DNA of 64,000 bases, from assembly GCA_022843485.1 (NCBI GenBank), contig JALHNM010000003.1:124001-188000 (forward strand), in the 5' to 3' direction. This document shows positions 16,163 to 24,600 of this stretch, in pieces. This DNA is from Fimbriimonadaceae bacterium (GTDB lineage Bacteria; Armatimonadota; Fimbriimonadia; Fimbriimonadales; Fimbriimonadaceae). Each line of letters opens with the position of its first letter. Position 1 is the stretch's first letter. Both the position numbers and the translations under genes were made by a program. Under the pieces are notes generated by a model. That model was not told the origin of the DNA, made no database searches, and was given only the letters and a program-made list of their open reading frames with translations.

Positions 16163-17038
16163 TTAGCGAGCGTTCTCGAGGGCGGCGATGCGCTCCTCGA
16201 GCGGCGGGTGGCTGGAGAAGAGCTTGAGGAAGTTCTGGCCCCCGCTGATCTTCATGGTCGCCAGAGCGGGCTGGTTGTCCGGCTCGGCGTGCTGGCCTTG
16301 CAGCCGGCGCAGCGCCGCGATCATCTTGTCCTTCCCGGCCAGCTCGGCCGCCCCGGCGTCGGCCTTGAACTCGCGGTGGCGACTGAACGCCATGACGACG
16401 AGGCTGCCAAGGATCGAGAAGACGATCTGGAACACGAGGATGCAGACGAACTGGACGATCCACACCAGGTCCTGGTTCACGAACCTCGAGACCGCCCACG
16501 CCGCGATCCGGCTGAGGAAGATCACGAAGGTGTTGATCACACCCTGGAGCAGGGTCATCGTGACCATGTCCCCGTTCGCGATGTGCGCCACCTCGTGGGC
16601 GAGCACGCCCTCGACCTCGCGCTCGTCCATACCGTGCATCAAGCCGCTCGAGACCGCCACGAGGGAGTTCGACTTCGACGGGCCGGTCGCGAAGGCGTTC
16701 ACCTCCGGCGAATCGTAGACGCCGACCTCGGGCATCTTCGTCAGCCCCGCCTTGCGGGAGAGGTCGTGGACCCGCTCGACCAGCCACCGCTCCTCTCGGC
16801 CCGTGGCCCGGGCCGGGTCGATGATCTGGACCCCGTAGGCCACCTTCGCCATCCACTTCGAGATCGCCAGCGAGATGAAGGCGCCGCCGAACCCGAGCAC
16901 GGCCGCGAAGATCAGCAGCGAAGTGAGGTTCAGGCCCCCGTTAGCGAGGTACGGCCGGATCCCGAAAACCTGGACGACGATGGCGAGCATCGTCAGGATC
17001 AGGATGTTTGTGAGGACGAACAGGAGGATGCGTTTCAT
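16163..17038 (-). CDS. htpX: HtpX-type membrane zinc metalloprotease
   Basis: HtpX is a heat-shock-type M48 protease of the cytoplasmic membrane that degrades misfolded membrane proteins alongside FtsH. The 291 residues include two N-terminal helices (about 5-24 and 38-58), the [26 protein letters not shown] segment and the zinc motif H148-E-V-A-H152. A pair of further helices follows, then the third ligand region [21 protein letters not shown] lies 7 bases before the ATG. It separates nuoD from nuoE, an unusual place, and shares its terminator with the convergent small gene. Confidence 0.95.
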   Translation of the reverse strand: MKRILLFVLTNILILTMLAIVVQVFGIRPYLANGGLNLTSLLIFAAVLGFGGAFISLAISKWMAKVAYGVQIIDPARATGREERWLVERVHDLSRKAGLTKMPEVGVYDSPEVNAFATGPSKSNSLVAVSSGLMHGMDEREVEGVLAHEVAHIANGDMVTMTLLQGVINTFVIFLSRIAAWAVSRFVNQDLVWIVQFVCILVFQIVFSILGSLVVMAFSRHREFKADAGAAELAGKDKMIAALRRLQGQHAEPDNQPALATMKISGGQNFLKLFSSHPPLEERIAALENAR

Positions 17039-17107
17039 TGGAAGCTTCCCACTTGAGTATACGTTGCCGGGGCCCGAGGGGCTCCGGGGCCCAAGCCTGC
17101 ACCGGGA

Positions 17108-18328
17108 CTAGCGGTCGATCTCGCCGAGCACGATATCGACGGAGCCGATGATCGCGATGAGGTCGGCGATGAGGCGGCCAGGGGCGAGAACCTCGAGGGT
17201 CTTGAGGTTCATGAACGACGACGGCCGCTCGTGCCACCGGTAGGGCCGGTTCGACCCGTCGCTGACGACGTAGAACCCGAGCTCGCCCTTCGACCCTTCG
17301 ATCCCGGCGTAGGCCTCGCCCACCGGGGGGCGGTACCCCTCGGTCCAGAGCTTGAAGTGGTGGATGACCGCCTCCATCGAGTTGTCCAGCTCGTGCCGTT
17401 CGGGCGGGGCGACCTTCTTGTCGGTCGTGTTCCAGGGCCCTTCCGGCAGTCCGTCGATCGCCTGCTGCAGGATCCGGCAGGACTCCTTCATCTCTGCGAT
17501 CCGGACGAGGAAGCGGTCGTAGACGTCCCCCACTTCGCCGACCGGGATCTCGAAGTCGAACTCCTCGTAGCACGAGTACGGGTTGCTCTTGCGCAGGTCC
17601 CACGCCACGCCGCTCGCCCGCGCGATCGGCCCGCTGCACCCGAGTTCGAGCGCCTCCTTCCCGGTGAGGACGCCGACGTCTTGCGTCCGCTCCTTCCAGA
17701 TCGGGTTCTCGACGAGGAGGTCCTCGACGACCTGCAGCTTCGTCGGGAAGTCGGCCAGGAACGCCCGGAGCTTGACTTCGAACCCCTCCGGGATGTCGCC
17801 CCTAAGGCCGCCGGGGACGATCCAGGACGGCATCATGCGCACGCCCGAGAACATCTCGAACATGTCGAGCACCTCCTCGCGCTCCTGCATGATGTAGAAG
17901 AACGGCGTCATCGCCCCGAGGTCGAGGGCGTGGGTGCCCAGCCAGACGCAGTGGCTCGCCACCCGGCTCAGCTCCGTGAGGATCACCCGCAGGTATGCCC
18001 CCCGCCGCGGCACCTCGACGCCCAGGAGCTTCTCCACCGCCAGGGCGTGGGCGAGGTTGTTGCCGTTGGCGTTGAGGTAGTCCATGCGGTCGGTCATGAC
18101 CACGCACTTCTGGTAGGTCTGGCTCTCGGCCTCCTTCTCCATCCCCGTGTGCAGATAGCCGATCACGCACTTGGCCCGCACGATGGTCTCGCCCTCGAGC
18201 TCGCAGATCACGCGCAGGACGCCGTGGGTGCTGGGGTGCTGCGGCCCCATGTTCACGATCATCGTGTTCTCGCCGGTCTTCTGGAAGACCGTCTCGGTGG
18301 TGGGCATGAAGGGGCTGTGTACGTCCAT
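17108..18328 (-). CDS. nuoD: NADH-quinone oxidoreductase subunit D
   Basis: This is the 49-kDa-type subunit of complex I that lines the quinone-binding cavity together with NuoB. The 406 residues show the diagnostic N-terminal strand MIVNMGPQHPSTHGVLRV, RTGMEKEAESQTY-like helix IGYLHTGMEKEAE, TDRMDYLNANGNN, and the C-terminal DIVLGEIDR. The protein is not fused to NuoC. No good ribosome site precedes ATG 18328; an ATG 21 bases farther in (MPTTETV) is an alternative. A lipoprotein/prepilin pair lies directly upstream where nuoC would be expected. Confidence 0.96.
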   Translation of the reverse strand: MDVHSPFMPTTETVFQKTGENTMIVNMGPQHPSTHGVLRVICELEGETIVRAKCVIGYLHTGMEKEAESQTYQKCVVMTDRMDYLNANGNNLAHALAVEKLLGVEVPRRGAYLRVILTELSRVASHCVWLGTHALDLGAMTPFFYIMQEREEVLDMFEMFSGVRMMPSWIVPGGLRGDIPEGFEVKLRAFLADFPTKLQVVEDLLVENPIWKERTQDVGVLTGKEALELGCSGPIARASGVAWDLRKSNPYSCYEEFDFEIPVGEVGDVYDRFLVRIAEMKESCRILQQAIDGLPEGPWNTTDKKVAPPERHELDNSMEAVIHHFKLWTEGYRPPVGEAYAGIEGSKGELGFYVVSDGSNRPYRWHERPSSFMNLKTLEVLAPGRLIADLIAIIGSVDIVLGEIDR

Positions 18329-18405
18329 GGGCGACCGGGGTCAGGATACCCCTGAGCGGACTCTACGGCGGCCGTGCACCGGTCGTGGGCGACGTCCCCA
18401 CAAAC

Positions 18406-18443
18406 GACGAGACGCCAGGGTCGATCGACCCTGGCGCCTCGTC
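18406..18443 (-). terminator. Long hairpin after small lipoprotein gene
   Basis: An inverted repeat of 6 + 12 base pairs is interrupted by one A/C mismatch (GACGAG-A-CGCCAGGGTCGA and complement), centred at 18424/18425. On the minus strand it is followed by GTCGTTTG. It closes the lipoprotein/prepilin unit and separates it from nuoD. Confidence 0.75.
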
Positions 18444-18459
18444 CCCTAACCGCTCCCGA

Positions 18460-18672
18460 CTACTTGACGGGGTCGGCGGGCGGGGTACCGCCCTCGGTGG
18501 GGGCGGTCTGGATGTTCGGGGTGCCGCCGGACTGGGTCGAGGGGTCTCCCCCGACCTTCATCTTCCCGACGCCTTCCGGCACCTTCTCCTCTGCGGGGTC
18601 GGTCTCGGCCGCACCGCAACCAGCAACGACGACCACGGCGAGGAGGCCGAGCGCGATCAGAACCCGCTTCAC
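18460..18672 (-). CDS. Tiny Pro/Gly/Thr-rich lipoprotein paired with a prepilin-like gene
   Basis: The 70-residue product starts at GTG 18672 ([19 protein letters not shown]19), giving a short, clean lipoprotein signal with lipobox VAGC. The tail is low-complexity: acidic at first ([16 protein letters not shown]), then Gly, Thr and Pro ([17 protein letters not shown]). The GTGA overlaps the stop of the prepilin-like gene, exactly as at 3404-3407. No known domain was recognised. The length, composition and genetic linkage match the lipoprotein genes at 3234 and 13841, and a long hairpin terminator follows. Confidence 0.78.
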   Translation of the reverse strand: MKRVLIALGLLAVVVVAGCGAAETDPAEEKVPEGVGKMKVGGDPSTQSGGTPNIQTAPTEGGTPPADPVK

Positions 18673-19565
18673 GAACCGGTCACCCGGTAGGGCGAGTGCG
18701 CGACCGAGTAGCAGCAACCCGTGTTGCAGTCGGCCTGGTCGATCCAATAGCTCTCAAGTCGGCCCGTCTGAGGGTTGACCTCGGCGTTCGGGCTGTTCGG
18801 CGACCCGTTCCGCACGAACCGGGCGTGGCCGTCGCCACGCACGACGTTCATGCCGTCGTTGAACATCCGCATGTCCGATCTCGTGTACAGGTCGGGTTGA
18901 GCGTTCGTCCAACCTCCGCCGAACACGCCGTACCCGGCCGTGCACTCCGCGCCGCTCCGCTGGAACTTGTACGGCGGGTTGCGGAGACCCCGGAGCCAGT
19001 TGGTCCCGGGCAGGAACATGAGCGGATAGCTAAAGCTCTGACCGACCACGTGGGCCTTACCCGTGCCGGGCCAGAACATGATCACGTCCGCCGGGGACGT
19101 GAACTCGGTCTGGCTGAACAGGTTCAGGTAGCTGTTCATGTGGTAGCCGAGCGAGAACCCGGTGGGGTTCGGGAGCCCGGGGCCCGGGTCGCCGGGGCGC
19201 TGGAACTCGAGGGTCTGCTCCGGGCCCTTCCAGATCGCCCAGTTCTTCATGTAGCCGGACATGGAGTTGGCGTACATGGCGCGGCGGGCGTCCATGGACC
19301 GCTCGGCGGCTTGCCAGCGGTCGGCCGGGGTGACGAACATCCCGACTTGGACACCGTAGGGGTGCGACATCGGCAGCATGTCGTCGTGGTCGCCCGCGTA
19401 CATGATGGCGGCCAGCCCGAGCTGCTTGAGGTTCGAGACGTCCTGCGTCTTCTTCGCCGCTTCCTTCGCCTGGGCGAAGACCGGGAAGAGGATCGCAGCG
19501 AGGATCGCGATGATCGCGATCACGACGAGGAGTTCAATGAGGGTGAATGCGCTTCGGCGCGACAT
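18669..19565 (-). CDS. Prepilin-type leader protein (DUF1559-like)
   Basis: The 298-residue protein begins [24 protein letters not shown] and [14 protein letters not shown]. The globular part has paired cysteines at its end (DCNTGCCY) and a [14 protein letters not shown] segment that is the best match among these paralogues to the H-X9-DG family end motif. It would be processed by a prepilin peptidase and remain in the envelope. Its sequence is only distantly similar to the pair at 12723/14031. A TATAAT box and a 5' hairpin lie upstream at 19621-19649. It is inserted between nuoC and nuoD. Confidence 0.86.
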   Translation of the reverse strand: MSRRSAFTLIELLVVIAIIAILAAILFPVFAQAKEAAKKTQDVSNLKQLGLAAIMYAGDHDDMLPMSHPYGVQVGMFVTPADRWQAAERSMDARRAMYANSMSGYMKNWAIWKGPEQTLEFQRPGDPGPGLPNPTGFSLGYHMNSYLNLFSQTEFTSPADVIMFWPGTGKAHVVGQSFSYPLMFLPGTNWLRGLRNPPYKFQRSGAECTAGYGVFGGGWTNAQPDLYTRSDMRMFNDGMNVVRGDGHARFVRNGSPNSPNAEVNPQTGRLESYWIDQADCNTGCCYSVAHSPYRVTGS

Positions 19566-19620
19566 GATGGTCTCCGGATGATGGGGACGCTTGGCAGAAC
19601 GCTTTTGTTCAGCCCGCGCC

Positions 19621-19649
19621 AGCCCCCGTGGGGGGCTAGCTCAATTATA
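19621..19649 (-). promoter_or_regulatory. -10 box plus 5' hairpin ahead of prepilin-like gene
   Basis: The minus strand has a perfect TATAAT at 19649-19644. Seven bases later comes a 7-base-pair hairpin (AGCCCCC/GGGGGCT, loop of 3) at 19637-19621, which would form the very 5' end of the transcript. No convincing -35 element was seen. It implies that the prepilin/lipoprotein pair is transcribed on its own rather than from the nuoA-nuoC promoter. Confidence 0.45.
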
Positions 19650-19668
19650 CGCACTTTGTCCGGATTCG

Positions 19669-20277
19669 TTACCGTCCGCTGACGTCTTCGGTGCCGGTCT
19701 TCCCCTCGAAACTCTCACCCGCGTGCGGAGCGGCCACGTCCTCCACCGCCGGACCTGTGGTGCCGAGCGCAAAAACGACGTCCTCGCCCCCGAGCGGGAA
19801 CTCCTTGCGCAGCGGGAAGCCCACCCAATCGTCCGGCAAGAGGAACCGCTCGCCCGGCACCGCCTCGTTCCCTTCGAAGACCACCCCGAAGAGGTCCTGC
19901 ACCTCGCGTTCTGGGTATTCCGCCCCAAGGAAAAGGTGCTTGAGGCTCGGCACCGATTGCCCGTCGTCCACCGCCACCTTCACGAACACCCGGCTCATGT
20001 GCCGCAACGACATGAGGTTGTAGACGACCTCGAACCGACCTGGAAGGTCGCGCTCGTGCTTCCACGCGCTGTAGTCCACCCCGACGCACTCGCTGAAGTA
20101 GCCGTAGTCGAGTTCGGGGTCGTCCTTCAAGAACCCGACCACCTCGGGGAGTCGGCCGGTCTCGACGCAAAGGAACGTCTCCCCACGATCCTCCTTGACC
20201 TTGACCAACGAGGGCCCGAACCGCTCCCGCACCTTGCGGACGTCCAGCCGCTCGCCCTCGACGACCGGGATCGGCAC
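19669..20277 (-). CDS. nuoC: NADH-quinone oxidoreductase subunit C
   Basis: This is the 30-kDa-type peripheral-arm subunit of complex I. The 202 residues carry the family core: ECVGVDYSAW, RFEVVYNLMSL, RVFVKVAVDD and the signature YPEREVQDLFGVVFEGN followed by LLPDDWVGFPLRKEFPL. A C-terminal extension of about 35 residues (AAPHAGESFEGKTGTEDVSGR) is poorly conserved. Translation starts at GTG 20277, which directly abuts the TAA of nuoA, so the two are co-translated. The next nuo gene downstream (nuoD) is 1.3 kb away, behind the prepilin/lipoprotein module. Confidence 0.95.
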   Translation of the reverse strand: MPIPVVEGERLDVRKVRERFGPSLVKVKEDRGETFLCVETGRLPEVVGFLKDDPELDYGYFSECVGVDYSAWKHERDLPGRFEVVYNLMSLRHMSRVFVKVAVDDGQSVPSLKHLFLGAEYPEREVQDLFGVVFEGNEAVPGERFLLPDDWVGFPLRKEFPLGGEDVVFALGTTGPAVEDVAAPHAGESFEGKTGTEDVSGR

Positions 20278-20742
20278 TTAGAGGCCCCCCTGTCGCACCG
20301 GCACCGGGGCGGGCAAGGCGGCCCGGGCCGCCTCGGCGTCGGCCAGGAGCTTCTCCGGCGCGAGGCTCGTCGCTTCGTCCCAATCGAGCGCCCCGATCTT
20401 CATCACGTAGGCGTCGCCGATGATCCAGAGGATCATGTACACGCCGACGACGGCCCCGCTGAAGAGCTTGAAGTCGAGGGGCGCGTCCTTGAACACCGTG
20501 ATCCAGCTCCAGAGGAACACGACCTCGATGTCGAACAGGACGAACAGGATCGCGACCAGATAGAACTTGATCGGGAACCGCTCCTTCGCGTCGCCCTGGG
20601 GGGCCACGCCGCACTCGTAGGGCGAGGACTTGTAGGGCGTGGTCTTCTTCGGCCCGAGGACCCAACTCAGGGTCACCATCGCGGCGCAGATCACGGCCGA
20701 GACGGTCATGAGCACCAAGATCGGGAGGAACTCGCTCGCCAT
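20278..20742 (-). CDS. nuoA: NADH-quinone oxidoreductase subunit A
   Basis: This is a small membrane subunit of complex I near the quinone site. The 154 residues have three membrane helices (about 5-29, 63-86 and 92-113) and the conserved loop YECGVAPQGDAKERFPIKFYLVAILFVLFDIEVVFLWSW. The C-terminal tail of about 40 residues is longer than in Escherichia coli. It is the first nuo gene on the minus strand and is followed without a gap by nuoC; nuoB, normally between them, is on the plus strand at 23443. It is divergent from trpD. Confidence 0.95.
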   Translation of the reverse strand: MASEFLPILVLMTVSAVICAAMVTLSWVLGPKKTTPYKSSPYECGVAPQGDAKERFPIKFYLVAILFVLFDIEVVFLWSWITVFKDAPLDFKLFSGAVVGVYMILWIIGDAYVMKIGALDWDEATSLAPEKLLADAEAARAALPAPVPVRQGGL

Positions 20743-20866
20743 CGACGCGATTCTACTCTCCCGTCAGCCCACCGTCACCGTCGGCCCAATCCCCAGCGGC
20801 CGGGCCGCACCGCCCGAAGGCCGACACCCGAACCCCGTCCCGGCCCCACCCAGTACACTGACGCCG

Positions 20867-21877
20867 ATGAGCCTTTCGCACGTGCTCGAGACCCTGATCG
20901 CGGGGGCTTCGCTCAGCCGAGGACAGGCAACGGACGTGATGCGGGCCCTCATCGCCGGCGAGACCCCGGAGCCGCAAGTCGCGGGCTTCCTCGTCGCCCT
21001 CCAGGTCAAGGGCGCGACGGCCGAGGAACTCGCCGGGTTCGCGGACGTGCTCCGGGAGAACGCCCTCGCCCTCGCGACCGACGTCCCCCTCTTGGTCGAT
21101 ACCTGCGGAACCGGGGGCGGGCGGCTCAGCTTCAACGTCTCGACCGGCGCCGCCATCCTCGCCGCCGCGGCCGGGGCGAAAGTCGCCAAGCACGGGAACC
21201 GCAGCGTGACCTCCCACTGCGGGAGCGCCGACGTGCTCGAGGCCCTCGGCGTCTCGCTGCACGCCGACACCGAGCGGCTCGGGCACCTCCTGCGGACCTT
21301 AGGGATCGCGTTCCTCTTCGCCCCGAACCACCACCCCGCCCTCGCCAGGGTCGGCCATGTGCGAAAGGCGCTGGGGGTGCGGACTGTCTTCAACCAACTC
21401 GGCCCGCTAGCTAACCCCGCTGGGGCCCGCCGCCAGATCGTGGGCGTTTACGACCGCACCCTCGTCGGACCGATGGCGGACGCCCTCGCTCTCCTGGGCA
21501 CCGAATGGGCGTTCGTGGTCCACGGGGAGGACGGCCTCGACGAGGCCTCGCCCGTCGCTCCGACCGTCTACGCCGAGGTGCGGAGCGGCCAGGTCTCCTC
21601 CGGGCGGTTCCTGCCCGCCGACTTCGGGCTGCCGCCCCTCGACGAGGACGTCCTCCTCCCCGGGTCGAGCGTGGCCGAGAACGCGGACGTGCTCCGGGCC
21701 GCCCTCGGCGGGACAGACCCGCACGCCCACGCCCTCCTCCCGACCGCCGCCCTGGCGCTCCTCCTCTCGGAACGGGCGGGCTCGGTCGCCGACGCCGCCC
21801 GGCTCGCTCGCGAGACGCTCGATTCAGGCGCGGCGAGCCACAAGCTCAACGAACTCGTCGAGGCGTCGGGCGAGTGA
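20867..21877 (+). CDS. trpD: Anthranilate phosphoribosyltransferase
   Basis: TrpD transfers phosphoribose from PRPP to anthranilate, the second step of tryptophan synthesis, in the cytoplasm. The 336 residues show the PRPP site DTCGTGGG, the FNVSTGAAILAAAAGAKVAKHGNRSVTSHCGSADVLEALG block and the VFNQLGPLANPAG segment. ATG 20867 opens at MSLSHVLETLIAG, typical of the family; the open frame runs farther upstream but without homology. Its stop overlaps the trpC start by GTGA. No trpE, trpG, trpA or trpB lies in the window. Confidence 0.96.
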   Translation: MSLSHVLETLIAGASLSRGQATDVMRALIAGETPEPQVAGFLVALQVKGATAEELAGFADVLRENALALATDVPLLVDTCGTGGGRLSFNVSTGAAILAAAAGAKVAKHGNRSVTSHCGSADVLEALGVSLHADTERLGHLLRTLGIAFLFAPNHHPALARVGHVRKALGVRTVFNQLGPLANPAGARRQIVGVYDRTLVGPMADALALLGTEWAFVVHGEDGLDEASPVAPTVYAEVRSGQVSSGRFLPADFGLPPLDEDVLLPGSSVAENADVLRAALGGTDPHAHALLPTAALALLLSERAGSVADAARLARETLDSGAASHKLNELVEASGE

Positions 21878-22653
21878 ACGTGCTCGACCGGATCTTTGCC
21901 GCCAAGCGCGAGGCCGCGGCGGCGCTCACCGCCGCCGACCGGTCGGACGCCCGAGCCAGGGCCGCGGACGCCCCCGGCCCCCTCGGCTTCCGGAGAGCGC
22001 TGGAGAGTAGCCCCCACCCGGTCTCGCTCATCGCCGAGGTCAAGAAGGCGAGCCCGGTTAAGGGTGTGATCCGCGAGGACTTCGACCCCGTCGCCATCGC
22101 CATGGCTTACTCAGGCGCGGGCGCCGACGCCCTGAGCGTCCTTACCGACGTGGCCTTCTTCCAGGGGGCGCCGACGTACCTGACCGCCTGCCGCGAGGCC
22201 ACCGGTCTGCCCTGCCTGCGCAAGGACTTCACCGTGGGGGAGCACGACGTCTGGGAGGCCCGGGCGCTTGGGGCCGACGCCGTGCTCCTGATCGTCTACG
22301 GCCTCGACCGGGCAGAGTTGACGGGTCTGCGGGAGTTGGCCGAGTCGCTCGGTATGGACGCCCTCGTAGAGGCCCACACCGGGGACGAGGCCGAGACGGC
22401 GCTGGCGACGGGGGCCACGTTCCTGGGAGTCAATAACCGAGACCTGCGGACGTTCGCCACGACGACGGACACAGCGTGCGAGGTCATCCCGAGTCTGGTC
22501 GGCCGGGCGACGGTCGTGAGCGAGAGCGCCCTGCACAGTCCGGCTGACGTCGGGAAGGTGGCGGCGGCGGGGGCCCGAGCCGTCCTCATCGGAACCGCCT
22601 TCTGCGCCGCCCCCGAACCAGGGGCAAAGGTGCGGGAGGTCATGGGGTGGTGA
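21874..22653 (+). CDS. trpC: Indole-3-glycerol phosphate synthase
   Basis: TrpC is a TIM-barrel enzyme that closes the indole ring to give indole-3-glycerol phosphate. The 259 residues include the catalytic EVKKASPVKG strand, LRKDF, the LVEAHTGDE segment, FLGVNNRDLRTF and VVSESAL. The GTG at 21874 was chosen because it begins VNVLDRIFAAKRE, the normal N-terminus, and overlaps the trpD stop by four bases. It ends at 22653, 12 bases before a cluster of three hairpins that leads into trpF. Confidence 0.95.
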   Translation: MNVLDRIFAAKREAAAALTAADRSDARARAADAPGPLGFRRALESSPHPVSLIAEVKKASPVKGVIREDFDPVAIAMAYSGAGADALSVLTDVAFFQGAPTYLTACREATGLPCLRKDFTVGEHDVWEARALGADAVLLIVYGLDRAELTGLRELAESLGMDALVEAHTGDEAETALATGATFLGVNNRDLRTFATTTDTACEVIPSLVGRATVVSESALHSPADVGKVAAAGARAVLIGTAFCAAPEPGAKVREVMGW

Positions 22654-22664
22654 CCGCGCCCGCA

Positions 22665-22734
22665 CCATCGGCTTCCAGCCGATGGGCCGTAGCATCGGCT
22701 TCCAGCCGATGGTGTCCGAGGCTTCCAGCCTCGG
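22665..22734. repeat. REP-like cluster of three hairpins with TTCCA loops
   Basis: Three perfect 7-base-pair hairpins share the loop TTCCA: CATCGGC-TTCCA-GCCGATG at 22666-22684 and again at 22693-22711, and CCGAGGC-TTCCA-GCCTCGG at 22716-22734. The first two are identical, while the third keeps loop and geometry with a different stem. The cluster lies between trpC and trpF and provides the candidate ATG codons of trpF. The pattern resembles dispersed extragenic palindromes. Confidence 0.8.
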
Positions 22735-23368
22735 TCCCTCCCCCGGAGGCCCCCGTCTGACCTGGGTCAAAGTCTGCGGCCTTACCCGCCCGACTGACGT
22801 CGAGACCGCGGTCGCGTCGGGGGTGGACGCCGTCGGCTTCGTCCTCGCCCCCGAAAGCCCCCGTCGCGTCACGCCCGACCTCCTGCCGCGGCTGGCGGCG
22901 GCGGTGCCCGATCCGGTGTGGCGGGTCGCCGTACTAGCCCGCCTAGACCCCCATACCCCCCTCGACGGCGCTGACACCCTCCAAGCCTTCTGGCCGTTCC
23001 CTTTGCCGGACGACCCGTCGGCCCCCGCTCGCCGTGCGCTTGCGGTCCTTCGCGACGGATCCGACCTCGGCACCCTCCTCGGTCTCGCTCCGACCGAGGG
23101 CGTATCGGCGGTCGTCCTCGACGCCCACCATCCGGCCCTCGGGGGCGGCACGGGACGGCTCGTCGACCTCGGTCTAGCCGCCGAGCTGAGGGCCCGCCTC
23201 TCCCTGCCCCTCGTCGTGGCCGGGGGCCTCACCCCGGAGAACGTGGCCGACGTTATCCGGCGGGTCCGGCCCTGGGGGGTCGACGTGAGCAGCGGGGTCG
23301 AGTCCGCCCCCGGCGAAAAGGACCCCGACCGAGTCCGCGCCTTCGTCCAGGCCGCCAAAGGGGCCTGA
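22682..23368 (+). CDS. trpF: Phosphoribosylanthranilate isomerase
   Basis: TrpF performs the Amadori rearrangement of phosphoribosylanthranilate, between the TrpD and TrpC steps. The homologous part starts at [14 protein letters not shown] (catalytic Cys in VCGLT) and runs through GVDAVGFV, a barrel with [14 protein letters not shown] (catalytic Asp is in the VVLDAHHP region), and ends [24 protein letters not shown]. The first 27 residues come from the hairpin cluster and have no counterpart in the family. ATG 22682, ATG 22709 and GTG 22712 are all possible, and none has a clear ribosome site. Coupling to trpC is likely. Confidence 0.92.
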   Translation: MGRSIGFQPMVSEASSLGPSPGGPRLTWVKVCGLTRPTDVETAVASGVDAVGFVLAPESPRRVTPDLLPRLAAAVPDPVWRVAVLARLDPHTPLDGADTLQAFWPFPLPDDPSAPARRALAVLRDGSDLGTLLGLAPTEGVSAVVLDAHHPALGGGTGRLVDLGLAAELRARLSLPLVVAGGLTPENVADVIRRVRPWGVDVSSGVESAPGEKDPDRVRAFVQAAKGA

Positions 23369-23442
23369 CTGGTCCATCCCGCCGCCGGGCCGGGCTCAAC
23401 CTTCGTAGCAAGAACAGGGAAGGTACACTCCCCGGAGCCGCC

Positions 23443-24014
<572 letters not shown>

Positions 24015-24018
<4 letters not shown>

Positions 24019-24464
24019 GCTTCGAGGTCTTCCGCGACGTCGCCCAGCCGATCATCGCCGGCTTCGGCATCACGGCCCGCCGCCTCGCCGAACAGAAGGT
24101 GACGGTGCAGTACCCTGACGACCGGCGCGAACAGTTCCCCCGCACCCGCTGGCGCCACGTACTCACCCGCTACGACTCCGGCCTCGAGCGGTGCATCGGC
24201 TGCTCGCTCTGCGCCGGGGCCTGCCCGGCCCGGTGCATCTACGTCGAGGCGTCCGAGAACACCGACCAAGAGCGGTACTCCCCCGGCGAGCGGTACGCCA
24301 AGCGTTACGAGATCAACATGCTCCGGTGCATCTTCTGCGGCTACTGCCAAGAAGCGTGCCCGACAGGTGCGATCGTCCTCCGCAAGGACTTCGAGCTGGC
24401 CAACTACGAGCGCGAGGACTTCGTCTACACGAAAGAAATGCTGCTCGAGCCGATCCGGGGCTAG
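24015..24464 (+). CDS. nuoI: NADH-quinone oxidoreductase subunit I
   Basis: This is the ferredoxin-like subunit with clusters N6a and N6b of complex I. The 149 residues have two complete 8-iron ferredoxin motifs, [16 protein letters not shown] and [16 protein letters not shown], and an N-terminal amphipathic segment. The start is GTG 24015, overlapping the nuoB stop, with GGAGGAG nearby. Earlier in-frame starts would overlap nuoB extensively and are rejected. A nuoB-nuoI pairing without nuoC-H between them is unusual. Confidence 0.95.
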
Positions 24465-24485
24465 GCCGGTTCGGGGGCCCGGTCA

Positions 24486-24539
24486 GACCTGTAAGTCCTA
24501 TAGTGCCTATATGTCTTATAGGCCCTATAAGTCGTATGG
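24486..24539 (+). repeat. Six tandem 9-base AT-rich repeats
   Basis: Six degenerate 9-base units follow one another: GACCTGTAA, GTCCTATAG, TGCCTATAT, GTCTTATAG, GCCCTATAA, GTCGTATGG. The block is much richer in A and T than its surroundings and lies between nuoI and the ABC importer genes. There are no spacers, so it is not a CRISPR array. It may be a mobile or slippage-prone repeat, or regulatory. Confidence 0.75.
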
Positions 24540-24600
24540 CCCGACACACCTTTCCGCTGTGCCGACGGGAGCGTCCCCCTGCCGCGTAGAATGCGGGGTC

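Noticed and set aside
24486-24539. CRISPR-like array
   Set aside because: The units are contiguous 9-mers without spacers, and no cas gene is present.
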